64,000 bases of DNA from Phaeobacter sp. G2 (GCA_025163595.1 CP104103.1:62001-126000), one strand, 5' to 3'; positions 7,873 through 18,600 are shown, counted from the stretch's first letter. Made by a program: numbers and translations. The notes: a model not told the origin generated them from the sequence alone.

Positions 7873-10098
7873 TCAGAACAGGAAATCATCCGCAGCAATA
7901 TCATCAATGGTGAGATCCGTGAGGCGCATGCTGTTGCCCGCGTCATCGGTGATCACCAGGCCACGGCTGCCCAGGCTGGCGTGATTGGCGACCAGATCGG
8001 CAAAATCAGTGATGCCACTTGCACTGCGCAGGTCCAGCAGATCCCCCTCGCCAAAGCCAAAGGCCCGGTCATTGCCTCCGGAGAAGACGAAGGTGTCATC
8101 GCCACGGCCGCCATAGAGCCGGTCATTGCCATTGCCACCGTTCAGCTGGTCGCGGCCATTATTGCCAAAAAGCCGGTCATTGCCATTACCGCCATTCAGG
8201 CGATCATGATGGGTGCCGCCCAGCAGCCGGTCATTGCCATTGCCACCAAAAAGCCTGTCATTGCCACCATCGCCTTCCAGCCTGTCGCGCCCGCCATTGC
8301 CATAGAGCCGGTCGCGGCCACCATTGCCGTCCAGCAGGTTGGCGCCGTTGTTGCCGATCAGCCGATCGCGGCCAGAGCCGCCCCAGGCATCTTCGACATA
8401 GTTGATCACCTGGCCAGACTCGTCACGCACCGTAGCAGCGATGGCAATATTGTTATCAATCTCGCCAATCGAGGAGAAATTCCCGTTGCGCAGGTCGATC
8501 CGACTGCCGGTGCTGAGATCCGAGGCATCAATCAGGTCGTGACCGCCGGCATCCCAGATGGTCAGGATCACATCACGGTAGACACCGTCTTCGCCAAGCA
8601 CCTGCATCCCAAGATCATTGGCCTCATTGGTGGCATATTGGTATTCCAGCTCGGGGCCATCGATGGCATCGGGGGCTGGATTGCCATCGCCAAAATAGAC
8701 CGTATCTGTGGCCCGGGTGGTGGTATTGGCGCCATAAAGCTCTTGCAGGGCCTGGATGTCCCAGAGCATCGGCGTCAGGGAGAAGGCCTGATCAATCAGG
8801 GCTTCGCCGTCCTCTGCCGGGTGGGGCACATAGGACATTACCGTATACTGGCTGTTGGTATCCGGATCACCGGGGCTTTCATTGGGGTGGCGCAGCCCCA
8901 GGGCATGGCCCATCTCGTGCAGATAGGTGTTCCAGCTGGTATGGCCAAAGATCGGGCCGCCACTGTCGCCGACACCCGGCACAAATTGGCTGTCGTTGCT
9001 GCGGTTGATCCACATGTCACCGGCCCGCGACGGGCGGTCACCCAGATGATTGGGGTTGGGAAAATCGGAGACAAAGCCATAGAGGTGGGCGCTGTCGAAT
9101 TCGGTACTGCCAAAAGCGATATCGCCCACTACGGCGCCCTCGCGAACTTCAAAGACCCAGAGCCCTTCGACGCCGGTATTGCCGGTGATGTTTTCCAGAT
9201 TGGTGATTTCGCTTTCGATACCGGACTGGGGCAGCTCAAAGAAATCGGCGCCATTGCCGGCAGAAAAACCAGCGCGGGCCGGCACACCACCCAGCCCGGT
9301 TCCGTCCAGGGTGTCGCCGCTGTTGGAGGCATCGCCATTGGACCAGTTGATGTCCTCATAGCGGAAGACGATGTCAAAATCGCCGCCGCCGCGATCAAAC
9401 AGCTGCATCTGGAACGAGTTGCTGGGCTCTGCATTGTGGCTATAAAAACCGACGTTTTCCCAGGTGATGGTGACCACATCGGCCTCGGCATCAACATCGA
9501 CATAGATCGGCTCACCGGCACGGGTGTCCACATCGGCCCAGAAGGCGGCGATTAGCGGGATCGTGCCTGCCGAAATGCCGGAGGGCGTGTATTGGCTCAG
9601 CCCCGAGCCAAAGGTGATATTGCCATTGGTGTTCACAAAGATCTGGCTGGCGTCATACTCAGCGCCAAAGAAATTCAGCCCCTCTTCAAAGACGGCAGAC
9701 ATATCAACCAGGCTGTAGCCATCATCATTGACCGGCTGGGCGGTGCCGCCGGCCTCGACCAGGGTGCCATTGCCGGTGACCGGGTCACCAGTGCCTCCAT
9801 CGGTGCCGCCACGGGCAATGGTGCCGGGTTGCAGATTGACATTGGCCACCTCGTTCCAGGCCTCGATGGCCTGCGAAGTCATGGCGCGCTGTTCAACGGT
9901 CATGGAGAAATCATTGCCAAAGGGGATATTCGCACTGCCAGCATTCCAGGCATCATTGGTGCCATCGCCATCGGTATCCACTTCCCGGTAATAATTGGGC
10001 AGATCCGTGCCCAGGAAGGAATAGGTAATGGTACCGCTGCCATCGTGCCAGCCTTCGGTACCGCTGACCAAGAGAGATCTATAGTCGTTAAAAGCCAT
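7873..10098 (-). CDS. serralysin-like M10 zinc metalloprotease with inserted NIDO-like domain and RTX repeats
   Basis: ATG at 10098 (MAFNDYRSLLVSG) is preceded by aaagga at a good distance; a longer open frame to 10182 lacks such a site. The protein has 741 residues. Residues ~20-95 look like the N-terminal half of a serralysin catalytic domain (GTITYSF, FSMTVEQRAMTSQAIEAWNE). About residues 111-323 form a nidogen-like (NIDO) domain (FVNTNGNITFG, IAAFWADVDTRAG, FDIVFRYEDINW). The protease fold then resumes, with HEMGHALGLRHP (ligands His394, His398, His404 and base Glu395) and a Met-turn TVMSYVPHP. RTX nonapeptides follow (~600-690), then the end DDIAADDFLF. It should be secreted by a type I system and folded by calcium outside the cell. 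It is cotranscribed with the small secreted gene upstream (17-bp gap). Confidence 0.92.
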   Translation of the reverse strand: MAFNDYRSLLVSGTEGWHDGSGTITYSFLGTDLPNYYREVDTDGDGTNDAWNAGSANIPFGNDFSMTVEQRAMTSQAIEAWNEVANVNLQPGTIARGGTDGGTGDPVTGNGTLVEAGGTAQPVNDDGYSLVDMSAVFEEGLNFFGAEYDASQIFVNTNGNITFGSGLSQYTPSGISAGTIPLIAAFWADVDTRAGEPIYVDVDAEADVVTITWENVGFYSHNAEPSNSFQMQLFDRGGGDFDIVFRYEDINWSNGDASNSGDTLDGTGLGGVPARAGFSAGNGADFFELPQSGIESEITNLENITGNTGVEGLWVFEVREGAVVGDIAFGSTEFDSAHLYGFVSDFPNPNHLGDRPSRAGDMWINRSNDSQFVPGVGDSGGPIFGHTSWNTYLHEMGHALGLRHPNESPGDPDTNSQYTVMSYVPHPAEDGEALIDQAFSLTPMLWDIQALQELYGANTTTRATDTVYFGDGNPAPDAIDGPELEYQYATNEANDLGMQVLGEDGVYRDVILTIWDAGGHDLIDASDLSTGSRIDLRNGNFSSIGEIDNNIAIAATVRDESGQVINYVEDAWGGSGRDRLIGNNGANLLDGNGGRDRLYGNGGRDRLEGDGGNDRLFGGNGNDRLLGGTHHDRLNGGNGNDRLFGNNGRDQLNGGNGNDRLYGGRGDDTFVFSGGNDRAFGFGEGDLLDLRSASGITDFADLVANHASLGSRGLVITDDAGNSMRLTDLTIDDIAADDFLF

Positions 10099-10115
10099 GA
10101 GAATAATCCTTTGTC

Positions 10116-10454
10116 TTATTGATGAAGGGGCCCAGCCTGTGATCCTGGTAGTGTTGGGACCAGGGCATTGCCGATGCAGCACTGGAAATAGAGATCGCTT
10201 TCAAATTGGCTGAGGGCGTCTTTGGCCTGGCGCCGCGGCAGGGGGTCTCCGACCGCACATTGGGCAAAGAGTGGCCGCACCTGCGCCATGGCGGTGGCAG
10301 AGTCCCTGCAAGAAACTTTGGCCATGCAGACCACCGCGCCGCGGTCCTGCAGAATCTGACAGCCATCAGGTTTGCGACCTGCAGCCTGAGCTGAGGCAGT
10401 CAGCATCAGCCCTAAAGTCAAAACTCCAAAAAGCATGTGAGTGCTTGGAATCAT
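10116..10454 (-). CDS. small secreted cysteine-rich protein upstream of the protease
   Basis: A 112-residue protein. ATG at 10454 follows gggggat. A signal peptide is plain (MLFGVLTLGLMLTASAQA, cleavage after AQA). The mature part has six cysteines, including a CC pair (FQCCIGNAL), compatible with disulfides in the periplasm. I do not recognise the family. The stop is 17 bases before the protease start, so one transcript is likely. Serralysin operons in other bacteria often carry a small periplasmic inhibitor (Inh/AprI family). This protein has similar size and location, but no visible Inh sequence motif, so an inhibitor or chaperone role is only a guess. Confidence 0.7.
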   Translation of the reverse strand: MIPSTHMLFGVLTLGLMLTASAQAAGRKPDGCQILQDRGAVVCMAKVSCRDSATAMAQVRPLFAQCAVGDPLPRRQAKDALSQFESDLYFQCCIGNALVPTLPGSQAGPLHQ

Positions 10455-10637
10455 GTTATCCCCCTGGGGGCCTTAAAGGTGAGGAACAGCTCCTTCATCG
10501 ACCCCAAGAGAATTATATCACCTAAATATTCAAAATTTAAGTTGTTTCAGCTGCGCCAAATCGTGGCACCGGGCCAGTGCTGCGTGAACCCCAGATCCTC
10601 TCCGCTCCGAGAAGGGAAAGGAGTAAGCCGAATAAGT

Positions 10638-10855
10638 ATGTCCCTTGGCGAGGTCGTTTCAGCGCGTAAAGCGGCAGAGTTGCTGCACAAATCCAGCGGT
10701 ATTTGAAAGACGGTTTTCTGTTTGGAAAACACCATAGCAGGCGCTGGCAGATCACCGCTTTGGATTCCCCGGTTGATGCAGCTACGCTGAAGAAAGACGA
10801 CTTTGACTATATAGACCCGGAGACACTTGTGAGCCCAGGAGACAAAAAATCTTAA
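10638..10855 (+). pseudogene. frameshifted small helix-turn-helix (excisionase/MerR-like) gene
   Basis: Frame one gives MSLGEVVSARKAAELL from the ATG at 10638 and stops shortly after. The next frame picks up at about 10690 with AQIQRYLKDGFLFGKHHS then RRWQITALD, and runs to the stop at 10853-10855. Together they make the usual HTH pattern of excisionase-like DNA-binding proteins (AAELL...QIQRYLKDG...RRWQI). The total length is two bases more than a multiple of three, in keeping with a small indel. It is probably a decayed relic of a mobile element or toxin-antitoxin gene. Confidence 0.5.
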
Positions 10856-10949
10856 TGGTTACGTTCAAGGATTCAGCGCTCTATCAACCGGATTAAATAA
10901 CATAATCAACATTATTGGGTTGCTCTATGTAGCCACGGCACATTCTAAA

Positions 10950-11063
10950 CTGGGTTGCGAAATTCCCCCTATCTTGCTGGACCTGACGCGTCGGCAGATT
11001 TTCAGGCTTTTGAAGCGCTCCCAAACCGAAGGCGCATCGGCGATCCGACATCAATCCGCAAGG
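10950..11063 (+). pseudogene. transposase N-terminal HTH fragment (ISNCY-like)
   Basis: The frame encodes ILLDLTRRQIFRLLKRSQTE followed by GASAIRHQSAR. This is the N-terminal HTH of ISNCY-type transposases (LxxRQVxRLLKRxxxxGAxxxxHK). The similarity ends abruptly and no catalytic domain follows. It is a short relic, about 100 bases past the broken HTH gene. Confidence 0.6.
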
Positions 11064-11377
11064 CTTATCAACCCTGCGACATTTGAGGTCTCCGGGTCGC
11101 TAAGCCTTGCCACTGGCGCGCCCGCGGTGACATCTCTGAAGGGCGTTTACAATCGGTGAAGGCGCGCGCCGCAAGTCCGCTAAAGTTTTCTGCGTTATTT
11201 TTATCTGCTGATCATGCTTCTTTTACCCTCTTATGACCTCTTTTGGGAACCGATCAGGTTTTTCAGGCGCGCCGTGTCCACAGATGCTGGATCCGGCCTC
11301 TATGATGTTTGATCGGGATGTATCGGCTCCACTGAGCTTTGGGGCTGCTGAAAATTAGGTGAAGGCGCGGGTACAGC
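11064..11377. other. intergenic region before the chemoreceptor gene
   Basis: No gene is seen in these 314 bases. The segment should hold the promoter of the chemoreceptor that starts at 11378; I cannot point to a clear sigma-70 or sigma-28 box. The region from 10456 to here is otherwise filled with relics, so this is a hot spot of past insertions. Confidence 0.35.
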
Positions 11378-14083
11378 ATGACAGTCACAGGTGCGGAAAA
11401 GAAACCAGCGACAACCAAACGTAGAAGACTGCCCTTCTCCAGTATTGGTGCCAAGATCACCCTGATCCTGCTGGCGCTGGGGGCGGCTACGGCGGTTGGA
11501 GGCGTTCTGGTCTCTATGGTTTTTGGCGAGGTTGGCAGCCAGATGCAGCAGCTGTCGGGGGACAAGCTGCCGCATCTTGAGATGAGCCGGAAGCTGGGCG
11601 AATCCGCCAGCAAAAGCAAAAATGCCATGACCCGGGTCTTGCTGTCGACAAATGAGGCTGAGCTGGCGGTTGCCGAACAGGCGGTGCTGCAGGCGGCGGA
11701 AGCGCTGAGCGCCAGCATTGCGGCCCTGCCGGGGGATGAACAGGAAGGCTTCAAGGTTGAGGCAGCGGAGGCGGCTGAAACTCTAAAAAGCCTGGTGGAT
11801 GCCCGTCGAAGCGCCTTTCAAAATCAGGAGCGGATTGAAACCCAGACCGCTGAATTGCAGGGCTATAGCGAGGCGCTGCAAAGTGAACTTCTGGTGGTGG
11901 CCGACGCGGCCTATCAAAATCTGATGGCGGGGGGCAACGCAACCATCACCCAGGTGGATGGGGTGCTGAGCGATCTGGTGGAGAAACAGTTTGGCGGCTT
12001 GCAGACCCTGCTGGAGGCGCGCGGCGACATCAACCTGTTGTCAGGGGCGGCGCTGGCTCTGGGCCATGTGCGTGATGTCAAAACCCGCAAAACCCTGGAG
12101 GCCATGGCCACCGAGGCGCTTACCCATCTGGAGCCGGTTCTGGATCGGCTGGAAGAGATTGGTCTGGATGCCTTTGGCGCCAAACGGGTGCGCGAAGGGG
12201 TTGAGGTCTTCAGGACCACCCTGAATGCCAGCCGCAAGGAACAGAAAGAAAGCCGCAAAATTGTGATGAAGGCGCGCCAGAGCAGCTCGGCGCCGTTGTC
12301 GCGGGCGCTGGATAAGATGGTCTTTACCCTGTCGATTGCGGCCACCCAGGCCAGCGATAACAACAAGCAGGCGATCCAGGACCTATTGGACAATCAGGTG
12401 GGGGTTTTGCAGGAACTCTTGCGGGTAACCGGCGCGATCAGCAGCTTCCAGCTGGCGGCTCTGGACGTTGTTGCCGCCTCTGATATTGCCACTGCAGAAG
12501 CCACGATTGCGCCGATACAACAGGCTTCTGAGGTGCTGAACACGTTTATGGACTTCAACGATGGCAGTCTTGCCGCCGAGCTGGAGGGGATGATTGCCCT
12601 GGCCGACCCCACCCAGGGGCTGGCCGCCTTTAAGGTGGGCTCGCTCAAAGCCAATGAAGCCGCGGCTGCGGCTTCGGATCATACCGCCGAGGTGGTGTTG
12701 AGCATCGCCAATCATGCGGCCGAGCTGGGCGCTGTTAGCCAGGTTGAGATTGCCGAGATGGCCAGTGGCATCACCACCCGCATGGGGCGGGCGCAACAGC
12801 GCATGCAGATGTTGATGCTGGGATTTGCCGGGGTGCTGGTGCTGGCGCTGGTGCTGACCCGGGTGTTGATCACCCGGCCGCTGGCCAGGATCAGCAAGAC
12901 CACCGAACAACTGGCCGAGGGCGATCTGAGCCCGGTGCGCGGGTTTGAGCGCGCCAGTGCCGAAATCTACCAGATTGCCTGCGCCCTGTCGGTGTTCCGG
13001 GACGGGCTGGTGGAAAAGGCCGAGAACGAAAAATCCGCAAAGGCAGAGCGTGACAAGCGCCGCGCCGATCAGACCGCAGCGGTGACCGCCATTGGCGAAG
13101 GCCTGGCGCAGCTGTCGCGCGGCGATCTGACCATTCGCATCCATGATGACATGAGCCCGGGCTACGCCAAGCTGCGCGATGATTTCAACGCCGCCCTCGA
13201 AGGCCTGGAAGTCTCTGTCAGCAGTCTCAGCAGGAGCGGCAAATCCATTGCCGGGGGCACCTCGGAAATCTCCGCCGCCTCGCGCGATCTGTCGGAGCGA
13301 TCGGAACGCACTGCGCAGACGCTGGCCAGCACGGCGGCAGCGGTGAACCAGCTTTCGGTCTCAATCTCCCAGACGGCAACCGCATCCGGAGAGGCCTCGG
13401 CCTCGGTGGAGGTGGCGCGGCAGAATGCAGATGAAAGCCTGGATGTGGTGCAACAGACCGTTGCCGCCATGGACAATATCAAAACCAGCTCGGACAAGAT
13501 TGCCAAGATCATTGGGATGATTGAAAACATTGCCAAACAGACCAACCTTCTGGCGCTGAATGCGGGGGTCGAGGCGGCGCGGGCCGGGGATGTTGGCAAG
13601 GGGTTTGCGGTGGTGGCCTCGGAGGTGCGCACCCTGGCGCATCGCTCCAAGGAAGCGGCCACAGAAATTTCCATCCTGGTGGCCGAAAGCGGCGAAAACG
13701 TCGAGCTGGGCGCCGATCTGGTGACGCGCACCGGCGAGGTGATCGGGGAGATTTCCACCTCTGTGACCAGTGCAGCGACCTTGATGCAGGATATTTCCCG
13801 GGCCTCATCGGAACAGTCCGGCAATCTGAAAGAGATCAATGCCTCGATGGGCAATCTGGACGATGCCACTGCCAAAAACGCTGCCCTGTTCGAGGAGGTG
13901 ACTTCCTCCAGCGTTGGCCTGTCGCAGGAGGCGCAGGCGATGGATTCTGCGCTTGGCGGTTTTCGCACCGGCGGCGGCGTGGCACCGCAGGAGCTAGGCC
14001 AGACGTCAGGCCAGACATCGGGCCAAACGTCGGGCCAGGACAGCTGGGATCTCAGCGCAGAAGATCAGCGCCAGGCCAGCTGA
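11378..14083 (+). CDS. methyl-accepting chemotaxis protein with large periplasmic sensor
   Basis: A 901-residue transducer. TM1 is at ~20-45 ([20 protein letters not shown]). A long all-helical periplasmic sensor of ~430 residues follows, then TM2 at ~478-498 ([20 protein letters not shown]) and HAMP ([20 protein letters not shown]). A second HAMP-like helix pair lies at ~565-615 ([17 protein letters not shown]). The signalling hairpin reads [20 protein letters not shown] then [19 protein letters not shown], the CheA/CheW contact tip. The C-terminus has a GQTS repeat (three near-copies) and no NWETF-type CheR docking peptide. The large sensor resembles helical-bundle types; the ligand is unknown. 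It appears monocistronic. The 3' flank to 14168 has no obvious terminator. Confidence 0.95.
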   Translation: MTVTGAEKKPATTKRRRLPFSSIGAKITLILLALGAATAVGGVLVSMVFGEVGSQMQQLSGDKLPHLEMSRKLGESASKSKNAMTRVLLSTNEAELAVAEQAVLQAAEALSASIAALPGDEQEGFKVEAAEAAETLKSLVDARRSAFQNQERIETQTAELQGYSEALQSELLVVADAAYQNLMAGGNATITQVDGVLSDLVEKQFGGLQTLLEARGDINLLSGAALALGHVRDVKTRKTLEAMATEALTHLEPVLDRLEEIGLDAFGAKRVREGVEVFRTTLNASRKEQKESRKIVMKARQSSSAPLSRALDKMVFTLSIAATQASDNNKQAIQDLLDNQVGVLQELLRVTGAISSFQLAALDVVAASDIATAEATIAPIQQASEVLNTFMDFNDGSLAAELEGMIALADPTQGLAAFKVGSLKANEAAAAASDHTAEVVLSIANHAAELGAVSQVEIAEMASGITTRMGRAQQRMQMLMLGFAGVLVLALVLTRVLITRPLARISKTTEQLAEGDLSPVRGFERASAEIYQIACALSVFRDGLVEKAENEKSAKAERDKRRADQTAAVTAIGEGLAQLSRGDLTIRIHDDMSPGYAKLRDDFNAALEGLEVSVSSLSRSGKSIAGGTSEISAASRDLSERSERTAQTLASTAAAVNQLSVSISQTATASGEASASVEVARQNADESLDVVQQTVAAMDNIKTSSDKIAKIIGMIENIAKQTNLLALNAGVEAARAGDVGKGFAVVASEVRTLAHRSKEAATEISILVAESGENVELGADLVTRTGEVIGEISTSVTSAATLMQDISRASSEQSGNLKEINASMGNLDDATAKNAALFEEVTSSSVGLSQEAQAMDSALGGFRTGGGVAPQELGQTSGQTSGQTSGQDSWDLSAEDQRQAS

Positions 14084-14168
14084 TGGGACCTGTTGATGGG
14101 TCTGTTGAGCAGGCCCGTTGATTGGATGACTTGAACCGGTCCTCGGCTAGGCCCTCGGCTGGAGGGTG

Positions 14169-14747
14169 TCAGTTGCCGGAGGCGCTGGAGTGGCGCAGGC
14201 CGCGAAAGATCAACATCAGTATCAGCATCAGGAAGAACAGGCCCAACATATCGCCGATCAGATAGGCAATGTAATCCCGTGGGGCGCTGCCAAAGGCGTA
14301 GTTGGTCAACACCGAGCTGATCATGGAAATCACCAGCCCAATCCCCATGATACAGGGCCAGCAGGGCCTGCGGTCCGGCGCCGGTCTGAGATCCTGCCCC
14401 AGCAGGCGCAGCAGAAAGAAACAGGTGGCAGGCACGGTGACGGCAACAGCCATGGCGCTCAGGCGGCTGGGCTCAAAGGCCCCCCAGCCGGCTGCATAGA
14501 CAAAGCCCAAGACGACTCCGGGCAGCAATGCCACCACAGAGCGCGGCCCCAGCAGCCAGGCGGCCAGCACCCGCACCCCATGGGGGAGGAACAACAGGCT
14601 GGCACGATTGTCAAAAGCGGGAACCAGGATGTTTTGCAGCGGCATCAGCACCTCAAAGGTGGCAAAAAAGGCGCCGATATAGGCCAAAGACACAATGGCG
14701 GTCTCTTTCCCCAGGTTGAGACCTGCCACTGTTCTTGCTGGTGTCAC
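14169..14747 (-). CDS. multi-pass inner membrane protein (MASE1-like)
   Basis: A 192-residue protein, GTG start at 14747 after gagggc. About five hydrophobic segments are visible, including IVSLAYIGAFFATFEVLMPL, VVALLPGVVLGFVYAAG, and IAYLIGDMLGLFFLMLILML near the end. The motif LLFLPHGVRVLAAWLLGP is shared with MASE1-like proteobacterial membrane proteins of unknown role. It has no catalytic or signalling output domain. It lies 28 bp after the small regulator gene on the same strand, so the two are probably cotranscribed. Confidence 0.75.
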   Translation of the reverse strand: MTPARTVAGLNLGKETAIVSLAYIGAFFATFEVLMPLQNILVPAFDNRASLLFLPHGVRVLAAWLLGPRSVVALLPGVVLGFVYAAGWGAFEPSRLSAMAVAVTVPATCFFLLRLLGQDLRPAPDRRPCWPCIMGIGLVISMISSVLTNYAFGSAPRDYIAYLIGDMLGLFFLMLILMLIFRGLRHSSASGN

Positions 14748-14775
14748 TGCTGCCCTCGTGTATTGCTACCTTGGG

Positions 14776-15069
14776 TTATCTTGCTGGGACCTTAACAATA
14801 TAATAACCACGAACAGAGTTTTTGCACTGTTCCAGGTACCCTTTGCCCTGCAGGGATTTCAGTGCCCGAAAAAAGGTCGGCCGTGAGACATTTTCAAGCA
14901 GAGCGTGTTCTTGCAACAGGGTGGTCTTGACGGCCCCGGCACTGGTGGTGTGATCGCTGGCCGCATAGTAGATATCGCGCTCAACAGTAGAAAGATCCTG
15001 CAGCCCCATGGATCGCTCCATGTCCAAAAGGAGTTTTCTCAATTCTGTCAGTTTGGAAATTTCGGACAT
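14776..15069 (-). CDS. small winged-helix transcriptional regulator
   Basis: The ATG at 15069 (MSEISKLTELRKLLLDMERS) gives a 97-residue protein; an open frame reaches to 15216, but its extra residues look non-coding. The helices DLSTVERDIYYAASDH and ENVSRPTFFRALKSLQGKGY, then a beta-wing VRGYYIVKV, form a MarR-like winged helix. The role is probably control of the membrane protein 28 bp downstream and itself. The upstream ribosome binding site is weak (cagag), so the start is less sure than the product class. Confidence 0.7.
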   Translation of the reverse strand: MSEISKLTELRKLLLDMERSMGLQDLSTVERDIYYAASDHTTSAGAVKTTLLQEHALLENVSRPTFFRALKSLQGKGYLEQCKNSVRGYYIVKVPAR

Positions 15070-15635
15070 ATGGACTCTGAATAATAAGATCTCTGAAGGG
15101 CTGTGCCCAGGGGGGTAATGCTGCCCATTTTGTGCCGAGTGTCGCACAAAAGTAAACAAATTCCTGACGGGCCGTATCATATTGACACTTGAATGTGTTC
15201 GCTTAAACTTACCCACAGTCCGACAGCTGTGAATAACCGTGAGTGGTGGCGAGTCGAAAAGCTCTTTTTAGCACCTAAAATTTTGGTGGCGCGGGGCCTT
15301 TGGGCCCCGCGTCTGCATCTCCTCTATCTCCTCTGCCCCACCTTCGCAGCGCGCCACAGTCGGCCCCGGTTTGGGGCCGGGTTTGGAGCCTAGGCCAGCC
15401 GTCGTCCTGCGCGCGGTGCAGGACAGGCCAGCTGGCAGCACAGCTTGGCGTGGGGGGGAAAACAGACCTGGCGGGTAAAAAACTGGGCGGGTAAAAAACT
15501 GGGCGGGTAAAAAACTGGACCACATTGCCATCTGGGTGCATCCTGACCGGGGAGACAGCTGCCACCGTGGCTTGGAATGGTCTCTGGGTCCTCGGTTTAA
15601 GTATTATTATCAGTTAATTAGTTGGGGGAATGGCC
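15070..15635. promoter_or_regulatory. GC-hairpin and tandem-repeat leader before the giant repeat protein
   Basis: This divergent region of ~560 bp holds no convincing gene. Two GC-rich palindromes are visible: gcggggcc/ggccccgc (15291-15310) and cggcccc/ggggccg (15361-15379). Three exact 16-bp direct repeats follow at 15471-15518. The giant gene's ribosome binding site ggggga is at 15624-15629. No T tract follows the palindromes. Confidence 0.4.
15471..15518. repeat. three perfect 16-bp tandem repeats
   Basis: The unit gcgggtaaaaaactgg occurs three times without mismatch (15471-15486, 15487-15502, 15503-15518), about 118 bases before the start of the giant gene. The spacing is 1.5 helical turns. 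It could be a stack of regulator sites or a slippage tract. Confidence 0.85.
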
Positions 15636-18600
15636 GTGCCGCTAGATGTGGAAACCGTAAAAGAGCTGAAGCAGAAGATTAAACTGGCCCGCAACAAGGA
15701 GCTGAGTTTTGCACTGGCTCTGGGTAAAAAGCCGGAAGACTGCGCCTTGATTATGCACAAGGAGCGGGGCGGTGATAAGCTGTTGTTGCAGGTCAAGAAA
15801 ATCGACGGCGTGCAGCCGCAGAAATCCTGTTTTGGCACCCTGACGGTGGATGGCCAGCTGGTGAAACTGGCCTGCCGCAGTGACCCGCCGGCTGGCTTGG
15901 TGAAAAACTTCCGAATCTTCTTTCGCAGCAATGGCATTCAGATGAAGCTGGCGGTTATGGCGCCGGGTGACACCGAGTTCCAGCAGGAGCCCGAGGAGAC
16001 CGAAGCTGTACCACAGAGCCAGGCCCAGGCTGAACCTCAGGCTGAAGCTCTGGCTGAACCGGCCCCCGCTGTGCCGGCAGAGCCGGGCGGCACAGGGCAG
16101 GCAGAAGCGGCCGCAACACAGGAACTGGCGGCGCTCAAGGCACGACTGGCCCGTTGTCGCGATGCAATTGCGCCTCTGTCAGGACCGGTCCAGGCCAAGC
16201 TGGTCGAGGGGTTGAAACGGGCGGTGGGGCTCTTGTCGAAGGGGGAGAGCTCCAAGGTCGCGGCCTTGCTGACGCAGTTGGAAAAGGCCCTGGAGCAAGT
16301 GGCAAAAGCCCAGGCCGCCAAAGAGGAAGCAGCCAAAGATGAGACCGGACCTCAGGATCTCGGTGCTGAGGAGCATAGCGCCCCCGGAGAGACAGAGGCT
16401 GCGGAGCCAGAGACAGCCACAGAGGATCCCGCTGCCGGGCGCTGGCAACAGGCTTTTTCCAAGTTAGAGCCGCATGTGACGCGGGTTTTGGCCGAGACAC
16501 ATGGGGAGATCGCCAAGATTCAGGCGCTCTGGGACTATGGTAAGGGTAAGGCTGCGACAGGTGATTTTACCGCTGCGCTGAAATCGGTGGGCCCATTGTC
16601 AACGCTATTGGCTCAGGCGGCGGAGGCCGCAAAAGCGGCGCGCGCAGCTGACCTGCCCCCCCCAGATGAGGTCGCAACCGAGCCGGCGCCCACCGAGGTG
16701 CAGCCCCTTGCGCAGTCAGGCCCTAAGCCACCGGAACAGGTCGAGCAAAGGGCAAGCGGCCCTAAGAAAGAAAGTGAGACCCCTGATAAGCCGGATGTCG
16801 AAGACCCGGCCAAGAAACAGGCCCTGGCCAAAATTGAAACCGCGCGCGGCGAGATGACTCGGGTTCAGGGGCTGATTGCCTCATTCGGCGCCCCTGCCCC
16901 CGGCCCCTGGGCCACGGCGATGCAGCGCGCCGCCGCACTTTTGGGGATCGCGCCGGAGAAGAAGGTTGCAGAGCTGGAACAGGCCGCCGCTGATGCCACC
17001 AGGCTGATGGTGGCGCTGGAGCCGCAGGTGAAAGAACTCAGCGAGGACAAAAAGACCTGGGCGCAGACCTATCCGCTCTTTACCGCGCGGCTGGTGCCAA
17101 TCAAGGCCCATGCGATGAAGAGCATCGATCCGGTCAAGACCAAGCTGGAGGCGATGGAGGCGGAGATCACTGCGGCACAGGCCGAGGCTGCCAAGTTCGA
17201 CTTCAAGAAGGCTTCGGGCGGTATTGTCTCTTTTCTCAGCCGGGGCGATGCGCTGGAGGCCCAGGCCGATGATCTGGCCCATTATCGTCAAATCCAGGCT
17301 GATCGGCTGAGCCTGGTCACCCCGCGTCGCACCAAGGCGTCGACCCGGGCACCGATCCAGGCCAGTATCGACGAGCTGGGCGATACCTATGATGAGGGCG
17401 TTACCAAGGCTGGGGCCGAGGATTATGAGGCCGCGGTCCGGCTGATGAACAAGATCCCGGCCCTGGCCGATCAGGTGGATCTTTTGCTCAAGCGTGAGCG
17501 CAGCACAACCTGGCTGCTGGGCAAGGTGAACACTGCCCTGACCACGCTCAACGCCCTGCCCGCCAATGTAAAAGCGGTGCTGCAGGCAGGGATCGACCGC
17601 TGTCAGGCCGCCTATGACGCCTGTCAGCCGGGGGTGGAGCCGGATGTCATCAAGGCCGCCGAAAAACTGACTCTGGCGCGGCGCGAATGTAATGACCTGG
17701 AGGCGCGCGGCAAAAAGGCCAAGGGCTATGTTGATCAGCGCGCGGTCTTTGATGCCCGGTTGAATGATTTCAAGGCCCATGCCGGCAAGGCGGGCATTGA
17801 CGATGTGATCGCCGGGATGGAGGCTGCCTCTGCCAGTGCCGCCTCGGATGCAATCCTGCGCAAATTCGACAGCGCCACCCGCATTCTGGCGGCAGATCAG
17901 GGCAATTGGCCCGCCCATAAGACCCGCGCGGATGACTATCTGGCCTATAAGACCAAACGCGACGCGCTAGAGGCACGTCTGGCTGCCCTGCGCAAACTGC
18001 CCGAGGCGGCAGCCGCCACGGCTGAGCTGGCGATCTGTGATGGCCATCTGCGTGCAGCGGGCACCCATGGGGCGACGCGCGATTACAAAAGCGCGCTGGA
18101 CAGCGTCATCGTCGGCGATGCGGCGGCAGATGTGGCCAAAAACCTGATCGAGATGCGGGCTGAGCTGGCCAAGCTGAAAAAGGATGATGTGCTGGCGGCA
18201 GTGGACAAGGATGTGGTGGCTGCCTTTAAGACTTATGGTGATCTGGAAAAATATGTCGAAGGCAAGGACGGTGGCACATTTGCCAGTCTGCGCGCCGCCG
18301 CCGCCGCCGAGGCGCAAAAGGGACGCGACGCCTCCATGGGTGCTAGCCCGGACCTGGGCAAGGTGCGCGACCATCTGGCCGCCGCAATCAAGGCGCTGGA
18401 GAATGTGCTTAATCAGGTGGCTTGCAAAGGCAGCTTCACCAGTCTGAGAACCACGGTTGCCCCTATAGTAGAGACTGAATTACCCACAGCAAACACCGCC
18501 AATGACACTTGTCTGGCCACGGAGGTTCACGCCTTGACCCAGCTTTTGACAGCGGCGGATGATGCGGTCAAAGCGCCTGGGCTTGATTTCTCCACTGGCC

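Noticed and set aside
7858..9555. 565-codon open frame on the plus strand, opposite the RTX protease
   Set aside because: It is an antisense shadow: low-complexity Ala/Val/Ile/Gly text complementary to RTX and protease codons, no start signals, and the minus strand has catalytic motifs.
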